64,000 nt of DNA from Streptomyces sp. JJ66 (GTDB taxonomy: Bacteria > Actinomycetota > Actinomycetes > Streptomycetales > Streptomycetaceae). The notes beneath the pieces are model-generated. The model was not told the DNA's origin. It worked only from the letters and a program-made list of their open reading frames with translations, and did no database searches. The stretch spans positions 3,705 through 67,704 of the forward strand of contig NZ_JAEVFI010000013.1 of assembly GCF_019303495.1 (NCBI RefSeq), read 5' to 3'. The translations under genes were made by a program, and so were the position numbers. Below are positions 45,558-55,297 of the stretch, one piece after another (position 1 is the stretch's first letter; every line of letters starts with the position of its first letter).

Positions 45558-47896
45558 TGGCAGGCCTCGCAGGATTCGGGGTTCTCCAGGGAGCAGGCGG
45601 CGGCGTCCTCGGGGGTGACCGGCTGCCTCGGTACGGCCGCGCCGCGCGCGGCGGCGGCGATGCGCGTCGCGGGGCGCGAGCGCAGGTAGTACGTCGTCTT
45701 CAGGCCGCGCTTCCACGCGTAGGCGTACATCGAGCTGAGCTTGCCGATGGTGGGGGCGGCCAGGAACAGGTTCAGCGACTGGCCCTGGTCCAGGTAGGGC
45801 GTGCGGTCGGCGGCCAGGTCGATCAGCGCGCGCTGCGGGATCTCCCACGCGGTGCGGTACAGCTCGCGCACCTCCGGCGGCAGCCCGGGCAGCTCCTGTA
45901 CGGAGCCGTTCGCCTCGCGCAACGCCTGCCGGGTCTGCTCGTGCCACTGGCCGAGCCGCTTGAGGTCGGCCACGAGGTAGGCGTTGACCTGAAGGAACTC
46001 CCCGCTCAGCGTCTCGCGCTTGAACAGGTTGGACACCTGCGGCTCGACGCACTCGAAGACCCCGGCGATGGAGGCGATCGTCGCCGTCGGCGCGATGGCG
46101 AGCAGCAGCGCGTTGCGCATGCCGGTGCGGGCGATCCGCTCGCGCAGCGCGGCCCAGCGCTCGGGCCACGCGGGGGCGGCGCCGGGATAGTGGTCGGGGT
46201 GCAGTACGCCGCGCGCGGCGCGGGTGGCGGACCAGGCCGGGAGCGGACCGTGCCGCTCGGCCAGCTCGGCGGACGTCTCGTAGGCGGCGAGCATGACGCG
46301 TTCGGAGATCCGCGTGGACAGCGTGCGGGCCGCCTCGGAGGCGAAGGGCAGGCGCAGCCGGAAGAACACGTCCTGCAGGCCCATCAGCCCCAGGCCGACC
46401 GGGCGCCAGCGGGCGTTGGAGCGGCCCGCCTGCTCGGTGGGGTAGTAGTTCACGTCCACCACCCGGTCCAGGAAGGTGACGGCGGTGCGGACGGTGGCGT
46501 CCAGCCGTTCCCAGTCCAGCTCGCCCTCGTCGGTCAGGTGCGCGGCCAGGTTGACGGAGCCGAGGTTGCACACGGCGGTCTCGCCGTCCTCGGTGACCTC
46601 CAGGATCTCCGTGCACAGGTTGGAGGAGTGGATGACGTGGCCGGGCTCGGCGGTCTGGTTGGCGGTGCGGTTGGCGGCGTCCTTGAACGTCATCCAGCCG
46701 TTTCCGGTCTGCGCGAGGGTGCGCATCATGCGGGCGTACAGCTGGCGGGCGGGCACGGTGCGCTGGGCCAGGCCCGCCGCCTCGGCCGCCCGGTAGGCGG
46801 CGTCGAACGGTGCGCCCCACAGGTCGGGCAGCTCGGGCACGTCAGCGGGGGAGAACAGCGACCACGGGGCGTCCGCCTCGACGCGGCGCATGAACTCGTC
46901 CGGAATCCAGTGCGCCAGGTTCAGGTTGTGGGTACGGCGCGCTTCCTCGCCGGTGTTGTCGCGCAGTTCGAGGAACTCCTCGATGTCGGCATGCCAGGTC
47001 TCCAGGTAGACGCAGGCCGCGCCCTTGCGCCGTCCGCCCTGGTTGACGGCGGCCACCGAGGCGTCCAGCGTGCGCAGGAACGGCACGATGCCGCCGGAGT
47101 GCCCGTTGGTGCCCCGGATCAGCGAACCCCGGGCGCGGATGCGTGAGTAGGCGATGCCGATGCCGCCCGCGTGCTTGGACAACCGCGCCACCTGGTGGTA
47201 GCGCTCGTAGATCGAGTCCAGCTCGTCGCGCGGGGAGTCCAGCAGGTAGCAGGACGACATCTGCGGGTGCCGGGTCCCGGAGTTGAACAGGGTGGGCGAG
47301 GACGGCAGGTAGGCCAGGGTGCTCGTGAGCCGGTACAGCTCCGCCACCTCGCCGAGTGCCGCCTCGCTGGCGTCGGCCGCCAGACCGCAGGCGACGCGCA
47401 GCCAGAAGTGCTGCGGCGTCTCGATCACCTGCCGGGTCCGCGGGTGGCGCAGCAGGTAGCGGCTGTAGACGGTGCGCAGGCCGAAGTACTCGAACCGGTC
47501 GTCGGCGCCCGCACCTTCCGCGCGCTCCACCAGCGCGTCGAGCGCGTCGGCATGGGCGGCGACGAAGGCGGCCGTGCGGTCGGCGATCAGGCCCTCCCGG
47601 TGGCCGAGCGCGACGGAGGCCGCGAACGACACCGCGCCCTGCCCGGCGGCCTCCTCGCGCACCGCGCGCACCAGCAGGCGGGCGGCGAGGCGGGCGTACT
47701 GCGGCTCCTCGCCGATCAGCCCGGCCGCCGCCTCGACGGCCAGGGCGCGCAACGCCGCCTCGTCGGAGCCGGGGTGCCGGCCGCGCAGCGCGGCGGCGGC
47801 CACCCGGCCGGGCTCGGTCGCGGGCAGGTCGGCGCTCGCCTCGGTGAGCTCGCGCAGCAGCAGGGCCGCTGCGGGCTCGGCGGGTGCGATGGTCAC
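45554..47896 (-). CDS. nrdA: Class Ia ribonucleotide reductase large subunit
   Basis: Reduces ribonucleotides to deoxyribonucleotides. A 780-residue protein starting at GTG 47896 after GAGGGGAAG. Catalytic features are the redox Cys in MSSCYLLDS, Asn-Cys-Glu in SSNLCTEILE, the partner Cys in AVCNLGSVN and the radical-transfer Tyr pair in LKTTYYLRSR. The C-terminal shuttle pair is ESCEACQ. The N-terminal ~100 residues replace a clear ATP cone. Control elements are two NrdR boxes and a cobalamin riboswitch upstream. Confidence 0.95.
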   Translation of the reverse strand: MTIAPAEPAAALLLRELTEASADLPATEPGRVAAAALRGRHPGSDEAALRALAVEAAAGLIGEEPQYARLAARLLVRAVREEAAGQGAVSFAASVALGHREGLIADRTAAFVAAHADALDALVERAEGAGADDRFEYFGLRTVYSRYLLRHPRTRQVIETPQHFWLRVACGLAADASEAALGEVAELYRLTSTLAYLPSSPTLFNSGTRHPQMSSCYLLDSPRDELDSIYERYHQVARLSKHAGGIGIAYSRIRARGSLIRGTNGHSGGIVPFLRTLDASVAAVNQGGRRKGAACVYLETWHADIEEFLELRDNTGEEARRTHNLNLAHWIPDEFMRRVEADAPWSLFSPADVPELPDLWGAPFDAAYRAAEAAGLAQRTVPARQLYARMMRTLAQTGNGWMTFKDAANRTANQTAEPGHVIHSSNLCTEILEVTEDGETAVCNLGSVNLAAHLTDEGELDWERLDATVRTAVTFLDRVVDVNYYPTEQAGRSNARWRPVGLGLMGLQDVFFRLRLPFASEAARTLSTRISERVMLAAYETSAELAERHGPLPAWSATRAARGVLHPDHYPGAAPAWPERWAALRERIARTGMRNALLLAIAPTATIASIAGVFECVEPQVSNLFKRETLSGEFLQVNAYLVADLKRLGQWHEQTRQALREANGSVQELPGLPPEVRELYRTAWEIPQRALIDLAADRTPYLDQGQSLNLFLAAPTIGKLSSMYAYAWKRGLKTTYYLRSRPATRIAAAARGAAVPRQPVTPEDAAACSLENPESCEACQ

Positions 47897-48014
47897 GTAG
47901 GTGCTTCCCCTCGGTCGGTTTCGGCCCCGGGGAAGGCGGCAGGCGAACGCGGGTCCGGCTGCGGCAGGGCATGCCGGCGTTCCCGTCCACCGGCCCACTC
48001 CGCGAGGCCCGGAC

Positions 48015-48125
48015 GCGTACGACGCCGCCGACAGGTACTCGGGCTCGCGCGGGCACGCCGAGGCGCGCCGCGCACACCGTTGCGGGACAGCTCCGGACTC
48101 ACACCGGATTCCCCTGCTGCGACAG
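48015..48125 (-). ncRNA. Adenosylcobalamin riboswitch of nrdAB
   Basis: On the minus strand the leader contains AGGGGAATCCGGTGTGAGTC, then CCGGAGCTGTCCCGCAACGG, and further on the B12-box equivalent GAGCCCGAGTACCTGTCGG (48046-48028). These are the hallmark core elements of cobalamin riboswitches. In Streptomyces such an element represses the class Ia operon when B12 is available for the class II enzyme NrdJ. Confidence 0.88.
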
Positions 48126-48132
48126 CGGGATG

Positions 48133-48148
48133 AGCATACATCTAGTGG
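48133..48148. promoter_or_regulatory. NrdR box 1 (promoter-proximal)
   Basis: AGCATACATCTAGTGG resembles the NrdR-box consensus (acaCwAtATaTwGtgt) and shares ACATCT with box 2. It overlaps a minus-strand -10-like TATGCT, so bound NrdR would block transcription of nrdAB. Confidence 0.75.
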
Positions 48149-48163
48149 CGGATCATGGCGTGA

Positions 48164-48179
48164 GGCCCAGATGTTGTGT
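48164..48179. promoter_or_regulatory. NrdR box 2 (promoter-distal)
   Basis: The reverse strand reads ACACAACATCTGGGCC. The gap to box 1 is 15 bp and the centre spacing is 31 bp, about three helical turns, which is the known spacing of paired NrdR boxes. Confidence 0.78.
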
Positions 48180-48375
48180 CGGAGGGGTGTGCTGGGCTGG
48201 GGTGTCGCCCGGTGCGTGCCGAGTGTGGTGCGGCACTCCGGGGCGCGTCCTGCCGGGTGGGGGTGCCGCCGCGTGCCCCGGGTGCGATCCGTCGCGCTTT
48301 CCTGTCGCGCAGGGCCGTTTGGTGCCTGCCGCGTCCGGTCGGCGGGGCCGCTTCCGGGCGTCCCGCGAGGAAACT

Positions 48376-48393
48376 TCGTGAAGTTCTTCACAA
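48376..48393. promoter_or_regulatory. Rex-like operator 1
   Basis: TCGTGAAGTTCTTCACAA differs from the Rex consensus TTGTGAANNNNTTCACAA at one position only. It lies 325 bp upstream of ndh and about 200 bp from the nrdAB promoter. Confidence 0.65.
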
Positions 48394-48648
48394 GAGAAAC
48401 GCTGCCTGACGGCCCGATTTTCCGGTTCTTTGAACCTCCGGAGCGCCGAAACGCTTTGGAAGGCAAGGTGCGGATGGGTCGTGTGGAAGCCAGGGGAGCG
48501 ACGGGGCGACGCGTCCGGGGCATCGCGTCGCCGGGGAAGCTCCCAGCTCACACGGGGTGGCCCGGGTAGAGCGCGGCCGGACGGCTCCCCACCTGCGGTG
48601 TGGTGCCGGTCACGGGGCGGGGGAGTGTAGCAGAGGTGATGGCAGACC

Positions 48649-48666
48649 TTGTGAAGGGGCTCACGA
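48649..48666. promoter_or_regulatory. Rex-like operator 2, at the ndh promoter
   Basis: TTGTGAAGGGGCTCACGA has a perfect left half and 5/7 of the right half of the Rex consensus. It ends 34 bp before the ndh ATG. The ndh gene is a known Rex target in S. coelicolor. Confidence 0.75.
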
Positions 48667-48700
48667 GCACCCCTCGTTCGGGTGCTGGATACTCGATGGC

Positions 48701-50098
48701 ATGAGCACCACGGAGCGTCCTCGAATCCTCGTCGTAGGTGGTGGGTACGTCGGTCTGTACGCAGCGCGCCGCATACTGAAGAAGATGCGGTACGGCGAGG
48801 CGACCGTGACCGTCGTGGACCCGCGCTCCTACATGACGTACCAGCCCTTCCTCCCCGAAGCGGCCGCCGGGTCCATCTCCCCCCGACACGTCGTGGTGCC
48901 GCTGCGCCGCGTTCTCCCCAAGGCGGAGGTCCTCACCGGCCGCGTCTCCACCATCGACCAGGACCGCAAGGTGGCCACCGTCACCCCGCTGGTCGGGGAG
49001 TCCTACGAGCTGCCCTTCGACTACCTGGTCATCGCGCTCGGCGCCGTCTCCCGCACCTTCCCCATCCCCGGTCTGGCGGACCAGGGCATCGGCATGAAGG
49101 GCGTCGAGGAGGCCATCGGGCTGCGCAACCACGTGCTGGAGCAGCTCGACAAGGCCGACTCCACCACCGACGAGGCCGTCCGCCGCAAGGCGCTGACCTT
49201 CGTGTTCGTCGGCGGCGGGTTCGCCGGTGCGGAAACCGTCGGCGAGATCGAGGACCTGGCGCGCGACGCCGCCGCGTACTACCCGACCATCAGCCGCGAG
49301 GACATGCGCTTCATCCTCGTGGACGTCGCCGACAAGATCCTTCCCGAGGTCGGCCCGGAGCTGGGCACGTGGGGGCGTGAACACCTGCAAAAGCGCGGTG
49401 TCGAGGTCTACCTCAAGACCGGCATGGACTCCTGCGTGGACGGCCACGTGGTGCTCAACAACGGCCTGGAGGTGGACTCCAGCACGATCGTGTGGACCGC
49501 CGGCGTCAAGCCCAACCCGGCCCTGAGCCGGTTCGGCCTGCCGCTCGGCCCGCGCGGCCACGTGGACACCCAGCCGACGCTCCAGGTCAGCGGCACCGAC
49601 TACATCTGGGCCGCTGGCGACAACGCCCAGATCCCGGACCTGGCCGCCCGCGCCGCCGGCGTCGAGAACGCCTGGTGCCCGCCGAACGCGCAGCACGCGC
49701 TGCGCCAGGCCAAGGTGCTCGGCGACAACGTCATCTCCGGCATGCGCGGCTTCCCGCAGGCGGACTACCAGCACGCCAACAAGGGCGCGGTCGCCGGTCT
49801 CGGCCTGCACAAGGGCGTCGCCATGATCGTCCTGGGCAAGAAGCTGAAGATCAGGCTCCGTGGCCGCCTCGCCTGGTACATGCACCGCACGTACCACGGC
49901 CTGGCCGTGCCGACGTGGAACCGCAAGGTCCGCGTCTTCGCCGACTGGACGCTGGGCATGTTCCTCAAGCGCGAGGTCGTCTCCCTCGGCGCCATGGAGA
50001 ACCCCCGCGAGGAGTTCTACGAGGCCGCCCGCCCCGCTCCGATGCCGCCCGCCGCCGAGGCCGACGACGTCGTACGCCAGAAGGCCCGCGCGTCGTAA
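48701..50098 (+). CDS. ndh: Type II NADH dehydrogenase (NAD(P)/FAD-dependent oxidoreductase)
   Basis: A 465-residue peripheral membrane flavoprotein that oxidises NADH and reduces menaquinone without proton pumping. The FAD dinucleotide fold ILVVGGGYVGLYAARRI is at ~9-25, the NAD fold FVFVGGGFAGAETVGEIEDLA at ~168-188, and the second FAD contact YIWAAGDNAQIPD at ~303. A basic amphipathic C-terminal region (LGKKLKIRLRGRLAWYMHRT) probably anchors it to the membrane. GATACT (48688-48693) lies 7 nt before ATG, consistent with a leaderless transcript under Rex control. Confidence 0.93.
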   Translation: MSTTERPRILVVGGGYVGLYAARRILKKMRYGEATVTVVDPRSYMTYQPFLPEAAAGSISPRHVVVPLRRVLPKAEVLTGRVSTIDQDRKVATVTPLVGESYELPFDYLVIALGAVSRTFPIPGLADQGIGMKGVEEAIGLRNHVLEQLDKADSTTDEAVRRKALTFVFVGGGFAGAETVGEIEDLARDAAAYYPTISREDMRFILVDVADKILPEVGPELGTWGREHLQKRGVEVYLKTGMDSCVDGHVVLNNGLEVDSSTIVWTAGVKPNPALSRFGLPLGPRGHVDTQPTLQVSGTDYIWAAGDNAQIPDLAARAAGVENAWCPPNAQHALRQAKVLGDNVISGMRGFPQADYQHANKGAVAGLGLHKGVAMIVLGKKLKIRLRGRLAWYMHRTYHGLAVPTWNRKVRVFADWTLGMFLKREVVSLGAMENPREEFYEAARPAPMPPAAEADDVVRQKARAS

Positions 50099-50119
50099 CC
50101 AGCGACACTCGTGACCGGC

Positions 50120-50157
50120 GAACAGGCGCCCTCCATCCGTGGGGAGGGCGCCTGTTC
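50120..50157. terminator. Terminator after ndh
   Basis: GAACAGGCGCCCTCC pairs with GGAGGGCGCCTGTTC (15 bp), followed by GCTTTTG. It also serves the converging DUF4287 gene. Confidence 0.9.
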
Positions 50158-50183
50158 GCTTTTGCGCCGTGCGGCGGGATGGA

Positions 50184-50417
50184 CTAGTGCTTGCGCGCAG
50201 CGCGCCCGCGGCGGATGTCGTGCTCGTGGATGATGGCCTTCGCATGGCCGTAGGCGAGGTTGTGCTCGCCCCGGAGCCAGTTCACTTTGTCCTCGAAGCG
50301 GAAGAACGACGGGCCGTCATCGACGGTCCGCAGCCAGTCACCGATCTCGCGGCCGGTGCACTCGGGGATGCGGGAGAGCATGTTCTGATGGGTCTCGTCG
50401 GAGAAGACATGGGACAT
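50184..50417 (-). CDS. DUF4287 domain protein
   Basis: A 77-residue protein. ATG 50417 lies 5 nt after GGAGG. The sequence VFSDETHQNMLSRIPECTGREIGDWL followed by KVNWLRGEHNLAYGHAKAIIHEHD matches the small DUF4287 fold, in which an N-terminal helix pair is followed by a helical segment recognising short DNA or protein motifs; function unknown. The C-terminus is basic (RRGRAARKH). Confidence 0.8.
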   Translation of the reverse strand: MSHVFSDETHQNMLSRIPECTGREIGDWLRTVDDGPSFFRFEDKVNWLRGEHNLAYGHAKAIIHEHDIRRGRAARKH

Positions 50418-50534
50418 CGGCGCCTCCGGACGCTTTCGCTGAGTCCTTCCCGACACCGTGCCCGAGCGCGCGCCCCTTGGCAACAGGCCCTGCCACGTCA
50501 CTGACCGCCTCCCAGCGGCGCATAGGCTAACGGC

Positions 50535-50852
50535 GTGCCCGATGTGACGCCCCTGGTAACCGCTGTTGAGGCGCTGGCCGACCGGCTGCGCGCGCTACCC
50601 CAGAGCACGCTGCGCCGGGGCGCCGCCGCCACCGCGCTCGCCCTGGCCCGCGAGCTAGCCGAAGCGGCCCAGCGCCTGGAGGAACCGGGGCGTCCGCCGC
50701 GCGAGCTGCCGGACGCGGGGCTGTTCGCCGTCGGGGACCAGCTCGCCGTCACCGGCCACGACCTTGCCGAGGCGCTGCGCGCGCATGGCACCGAGCGCCA
50801 GGTGGGCGAGGCCGTGGCCCGGGTCAGGGCCGCCGCCCGCGCGCTGCCCTGA
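50535..50852 (+). CDS. Small helical protein of unknown function
   Basis: A 105-residue protein starting at GTG 50535. It is Ala/Leu/Arg-rich and predicted all-helical, with no membrane segment or recognisable catalytic motif. It resembles small conserved streptomycete hypotheticals. TAGGCT (50523-50528) lies 6 nt before the GTG with no ribosome-binding site, so the mRNA is probably leaderless. Confidence 0.65.
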   Translation: MPDVTPLVTAVEALADRLRALPQSTLRRGAAATALALARELAEAAQRLEEPGRPPRELPDAGLFAVGDQLAVTGHDLAEALRAHGTERQVGEAVARVRAAARALP

Positions 50853-50870
50853 CAGCGCCGAATCCGCGCC

Positions 50871-51719
50871 TCACGGCAGGAACAGACCGCGTTCGGCGGC
50901 CCGGGAGTCGAACTCCTCCAGGCGGGCCTGCGCGCCCGGCAGTTCGTCGCACATGGCCTCCAGCAGCACCCGCCCCAGCAGCATCGGCGCGCAGGCCGTA
51001 TCGAAGACGAGCCCGGTGCCGACGGCGGCGGGCAGCAGGATGTCCTCAAAGTGCGCGACGGGCGCGTAGGCGCTGTCGGCCACCGTGACGACGCGCAGCC
51101 CAGCGCCGCGCGCGAGATCCAGCGCGTCGAGGACCTCGCGCGGATGCCGGGGCAGGGAGAAGCACAGCAGCGCGCTCGCACCGGCGTGGGCGGCGGCGTC
51201 GATGCGGTCGGTGAGCAGCGAGCCGCCCTCGTCCAGCAGCCGCACATCGGGGTGCACCTTGGCGGCGAAGTAGGCGAAGCCGCGTGCCTGGGCGGAGGCG
51301 GCGCGCAGTCCCAGCACCGGCAGCGGGCGGGATGCCGCCAGCACCCGGGCGGCGGCCGTGACGGGGGCCGGGTCCGCGAGCCGCGCGGCCAGCAGGCGCA
51401 GGTTGTCGATCTCGGCGGCCACCGCCTGCTGGTACTCGTTGGCGGTGTGCTCGGCGTCGTCGGCCTCAGCCTCCTTTCCGGGCGCTTCGCGCAGGTGGCG
51501 GCGCAGCGCCGGGTAGCCGTCGAACCCCAGGGCGACGGCGAACCGGGTCACCGACGGCTGGCTGACGCCCGCCAGTTCGGCCAGCTCCACGCTGGACAGG
51601 AACGGCGCGTCACCGGCCCGCCGCACCAGGCAGTGCGCGATGCGGCGCTGCGTGGGCGTGAGCCGGTGCCCCTCGAACAGCTCCTGCAACCGCGCCACCG
51701 CCCCGCCCATGGCGTCCAC
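50871..51719 (-). CDS. MurR/RpiR-family transcriptional regulator
   Basis: A 282-residue regulator. GTG 51719 follows GGAGGAG by 5 nt; an upstream ATG (51749) lacks an SD. The N-terminal HTH_6 (~25-80) has the recognition segment SSVELAELAGVSQPSVTRFAVALGF. The C-terminal SIS sugar-phosphate isomerase domain (~125-265) includes VLGLRAASAQARGFAYF and SALLCFSLPRHPREVLDAL. It senses a phosphorylated sugar or related metabolite. A GCATA-ACTC-TATGC inverted repeat (51757-51770) just upstream may be its own operator. Confidence 0.9.
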   Translation of the reverse strand: MDAMGGAVARLQELFEGHRLTPTQRRIAHCLVRRAGDAPFLSSVELAELAGVSQPSVTRFAVALGFDGYPALRRHLREAPGKEAEADDAEHTANEYQQAVAAEIDNLRLLAARLADPAPVTAAARVLAASRPLPVLGLRAASAQARGFAYFAAKVHPDVRLLDEGGSLLTDRIDAAAHAGASALLCFSLPRHPREVLDALDLARGAGLRVVTVADSAYAPVAHFEDILLPAAVGTGLVFDTACAPMLLGRVLLEAMCDELPGAQARLEEFDSRAAERGLFLP

Positions 51720-51756
51720 CCGCTCTCCTCCACCACATTCAGCAGCCAACGACTCC

Positions 51757-51770
51757 GCATAACTCTATGC
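51757..51770. promoter_or_regulatory. Candidate RpiR operator
   Basis: GCATA-ACTC-TATGC, 38 nt upstream of the RpiR GTG, in an AT-richer patch that also supplies a -10-like sequence on the minus strand. Confidence 0.45.
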
Positions 51771-51882
51771 ACCCCCGCACGCGGGGAGGTAACCCCAGCT
51801 CTGCCAGCACACCCGCGACACCTGCGGGTGGCGCCCCCCGCGCCGTGAGCCGCGCAGCCGCGGTCACTGCGGCCGGGTCCGC

Positions 51883-51944
51883 ACGCGGGGACCGCCGCAC
51901 CCCGGTGGCGTGCACCAGGGGCGGGACGACGGCGGTCCCCGCGT
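51883..51944. repeat. 15-bp inverted repeat with 32-nt loop
   Basis: ACGCGGGGACCGCCG and CGGCGGTCCCCGCGT are exact complements. It could terminate cbs transcription, but its distance (170 nt past the stop) is large. Confidence 0.6.
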
Positions 51945-52111
51945 CCGGCGTGGTCCGGGCAACGCGGACCCGCGTCCGGCGCCGACCGCTCCGGGAGCCG
52001 CTCCGGAGCCGTCCCGCCGACGGGCTCCACCCTGCCGGTCGCGTGTTAACCCGCCTTTGCGGGCCCGTGACCGTCAGCCGACGCGTCTGTCAGCCGCACG
52101 GCCGGGTCTGC

Positions 52112-53506
<1,395 letters not shown>

Positions 53507-53768
53507 TGTGGTCTCCGCGTCAGAAGGGGTGGCCGCGGTCGCGGTCCCGAAACAGCAGCCTATGCCGCGACACGGCTGACCGGGGCCGTCGCGGAGTGTT
53601 GCACGCACCACCACGCTGGGCAACACCCTGATAGGGCTCGCACACGGCAGGCCGGGCGCACCATGGGCAGCAGGCAGACGGGCGCACAGTGGGCCACGGG
53701 CCACGGGCCACTGACGACGGAGCGTCGGGACGACGGGGCGACCGGGTGAGACGGAAGGCGGGCGTCGG

Positions 53769-54806
53769 ATGTCGAGAGCGAGTGTGGCGCGGCGCATCGC
53801 GGCGGCCGCAGCATACGGCGGCGGCGGAATCGGGCTGCTCAGCGGCGCGACGATCGGGCTGATGGCGGCCGAGGCGCAGCTGACGCGGCGCCGGATCGGC
53901 ACCTCGGAGGAGCTGCCGCCGCGCGCGGACGGCCGCTACGGGACGACGTTCGCGCACCGCGACGGGCCCCCGCTGCGGCTGGCGTTCCTGGGCGACTCCA
54001 CCGCGGCGGGCCTCGGCGTGCACCGCGCGCGGCAGACCCCCGGCGCGCTGGTGGCCGCCGGGCTCGCCGCCGTCGCGGAACGGCCGGTGCGACTGCGCAA
54101 CGTGGCGCTGTCCGGCGCCTGCTCCGACGACCTGGACCGCCAGGTGACACTGCTGCTGGAGCAGCCCGACCAGGCACCCGACGTGTGCGTGATCATGATC
54201 GGCGCCAACGACGTCACCGAGCGCGTGCCGCTCAGCCGCTCGGTGCGGCAGCTCGCGGAGGCGGTGACGCGGCTGTGCCTGGCGGGCAGCGAGGTCGTCG
54301 TCGGCACCTGCCCGGACCTGGGCACGATCGAGCCCATGGGCCAGCCGCTGCGCTGGCTGGCGCGGCGGCTGAGCCGTCAGCTCGCCGCCGCGCAGACGAT
54401 CGCCGTCGTCGAGCACGGCGGCCGCACCGTCTCCCTGGGCGACCTGCTGGGCCCGGAGTTCGCCGCGAACCCGCGCGAGCTGTTCGGCCCCGACCACTAC
54501 CACCCCTCCGCCGAGGGCTATGCGACGGCGGCGATGGCCGTCCTGCCCACGGTGTGCGGGGCGCTCGGGCTGTGGCCGGAGGACGTCGAGCGCCCGGACG
54601 CCGCCCGCCGCGAGGGCCTGCTCCCGGTCGCGCACGCGGCCGCCCGCGCCGCCTCCGAGGGCGGCACCGAGGTCGCCGCCGCCCGCGGCCCCTGGGCCCT
54701 GCTGCGCCACCGCCGACGTCGCCGTCTCCCCGCCGAGGACCCCACCCCGCCCACCGCCGACGCGGCCGCCCCGCCCGCGTCCTCCGACCCCGCCGACCGC
54801 CGCTGA
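53769..54806 (+). CDS. SGNH/GDSL-type esterase
   Basis: A 345-residue hydrolase. The nucleophile block is LAFLGDSTAAG (Ser77), block III is IMIGANDVTE and the catalytic Asp-His pair is in FGPDHYHPSAEGY. The N-terminus has a hydrophobic, Gly/Ala-rich segment (~10-33) that may be a membrane anchor or uncleaved signal. The last ~60 residues are Arg/Ala/Pro-rich and probably disordered. It is divergent from cbs. Substrate unknown. Confidence 0.88.
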   Translation: MSRASVARRIAAAAAYGGGGIGLLSGATIGLMAAEAQLTRRRIGTSEELPPRADGRYGTTFAHRDGPPLRLAFLGDSTAAGLGVHRARQTPGALVAAGLAAVAERPVRLRNVALSGACSDDLDRQVTLLLEQPDQAPDVCVIMIGANDVTERVPLSRSVRQLAEAVTRLCLAGSEVVVGTCPDLGTIEPMGQPLRWLARRLSRQLAAAQTIAVVEHGGRTVSLGDLLGPEFAANPRELFGPDHYHPSAEGYATAAMAVLPTVCGALGLWPEDVERPDAARREGLLPVAHAAARAASEGGTEVAAARGPWALLRHRRRRRLPAEDPTPPTADAAAPPASSDPADRR

Positions 54807-54898
54807 GCGCTGCGGGCAGGCAACGCGTCACGTCAGGCCGCGCGCTGACGCCACGTCGGATTCGGCGGTTGTCAGTGCTCGGCCCTACTGTGTGGTGC

Positions 54899-55096
54899 AT
54901 GACCCCGCCTTCCCGGCCTGGCGACGGCCCGGCCCGTCCCGCCCCGGCAGACGACGTGAACGCCGCGATCCGGCACCTGATGGAACAGCCCGCCGACAGC
55001 CGCCGGGCCGAGGAGTACGTACGCCTGCTGTCCCTGTGGGCGCAGGCGACCACCCCGCCCACGGGCGCCACAGCCACCTGGACCACCGCCGCCTGA
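54899..55096 (+). CDS. Small conserved actinobacterial protein
   Basis: A 65-residue protein with the core NAAIRHLMEQPADSRRAEEYVRL followed by LSLWAQAT, an amphipathic helical segment seen in small streptomycete hypotheticals. TACTGT (54886-54891) lies 7 nt before the ATG and there is no Shine-Dalgarno, so translation is probably leaderless. Function unknown. Confidence 0.6.
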   Translation: MTPPSRPGDGPARPAPADDVNAAIRHLMEQPADSRRAEEYVRLLSLWAQATTPPTGATATWTTAA

Positions 55097-55212
55097 ACCC
55101 CAGGCGGCCGGGTACGCGCGCCCCGGATGCCCCTTGTCCCCGGGGCGGGCAGCCGGGGCGTGACCCCCGCGCCCGGCCGTCGCCGGAAGCGGAGCGCTGG
55201 GCGCGCCGGTAG

Positions 55213-55297
55213 TGCCCGGAGCCGGACTCGAACCGGCACGGCCCCCACGAGGCCAACGAGGTTTAAGCTCGTCGTGTCTGCATTCCACCATCCGGGC
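55213..55297 (-). tRNA. bldA: tRNA-Leu (UAA), bldA equivalent
   Basis: An 85-nt class II tRNA. Acceptor GCCCGGA pairs with TCCGGGC; the discriminator is A. The anticodon stem ACGAG/CTCGT encloses CTTAAAC with anticodon TAA. The long variable arm (GGCCTCGTGGGGGCC) forms a hairpin, and the T arm is GCCGG-TTCGAGT-CCGGC. This is the only tRNA reading UUA; in Streptomyces it is bldA, required for aerial development and many antibiotic pathways. CCA is not encoded at the exact end. Confidence 0.96.

Larger units (their letters stand above)
48180..48700. other. Gene-free regulatory stretch upstream of ndh
   Basis: 520 bp without a convincing ORF. It contains two Rex-like operators (48376-48393, 48649-48666) and a GGTTC-TTT-GAACC palindrome (48424-48436) in a comparatively AT-rich patch. 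Confidence 0.6.
51720..52111. other. Spacer between the RpiR and cystathionine beta-synthase genes
   Basis: 392 bp. It contains the GCATA/TATGC inverted repeat (51757-51770), a 15-bp perfect inverted repeat (51883-51897 with 51930-51944, 32-nt loop), and a direct repeat CGCGTCCGGCG (near 51940 and 51985). A weak CCCGC/GCGGG hairpin near 52050 may end cbs transcription. No ORF seen. Confidence 0.55.

Noticed and set aside
45554-48523. A 989-codon nrdA with a long N-terminal extension
   Set aside because: The extension would cover the NrdR boxes and the cobalamin riboswitch. GTG 47896 has a good ribosome-binding site and fits NrdA length.
48176-48630. Two small plus-strand ORFs between nrdA and ndh
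   Set aside because: No ribosome-binding sites, Arg/Gly/Cys-rich shadow-like composition, and they overlap regulatory palindromes.
51560-51780. An extended start for the RpiR gene at ATG 51749
   Set aside because: No Shine-Dalgarno precedes it, whereas GTG 51719 is 5 nt after GGAGGAG.
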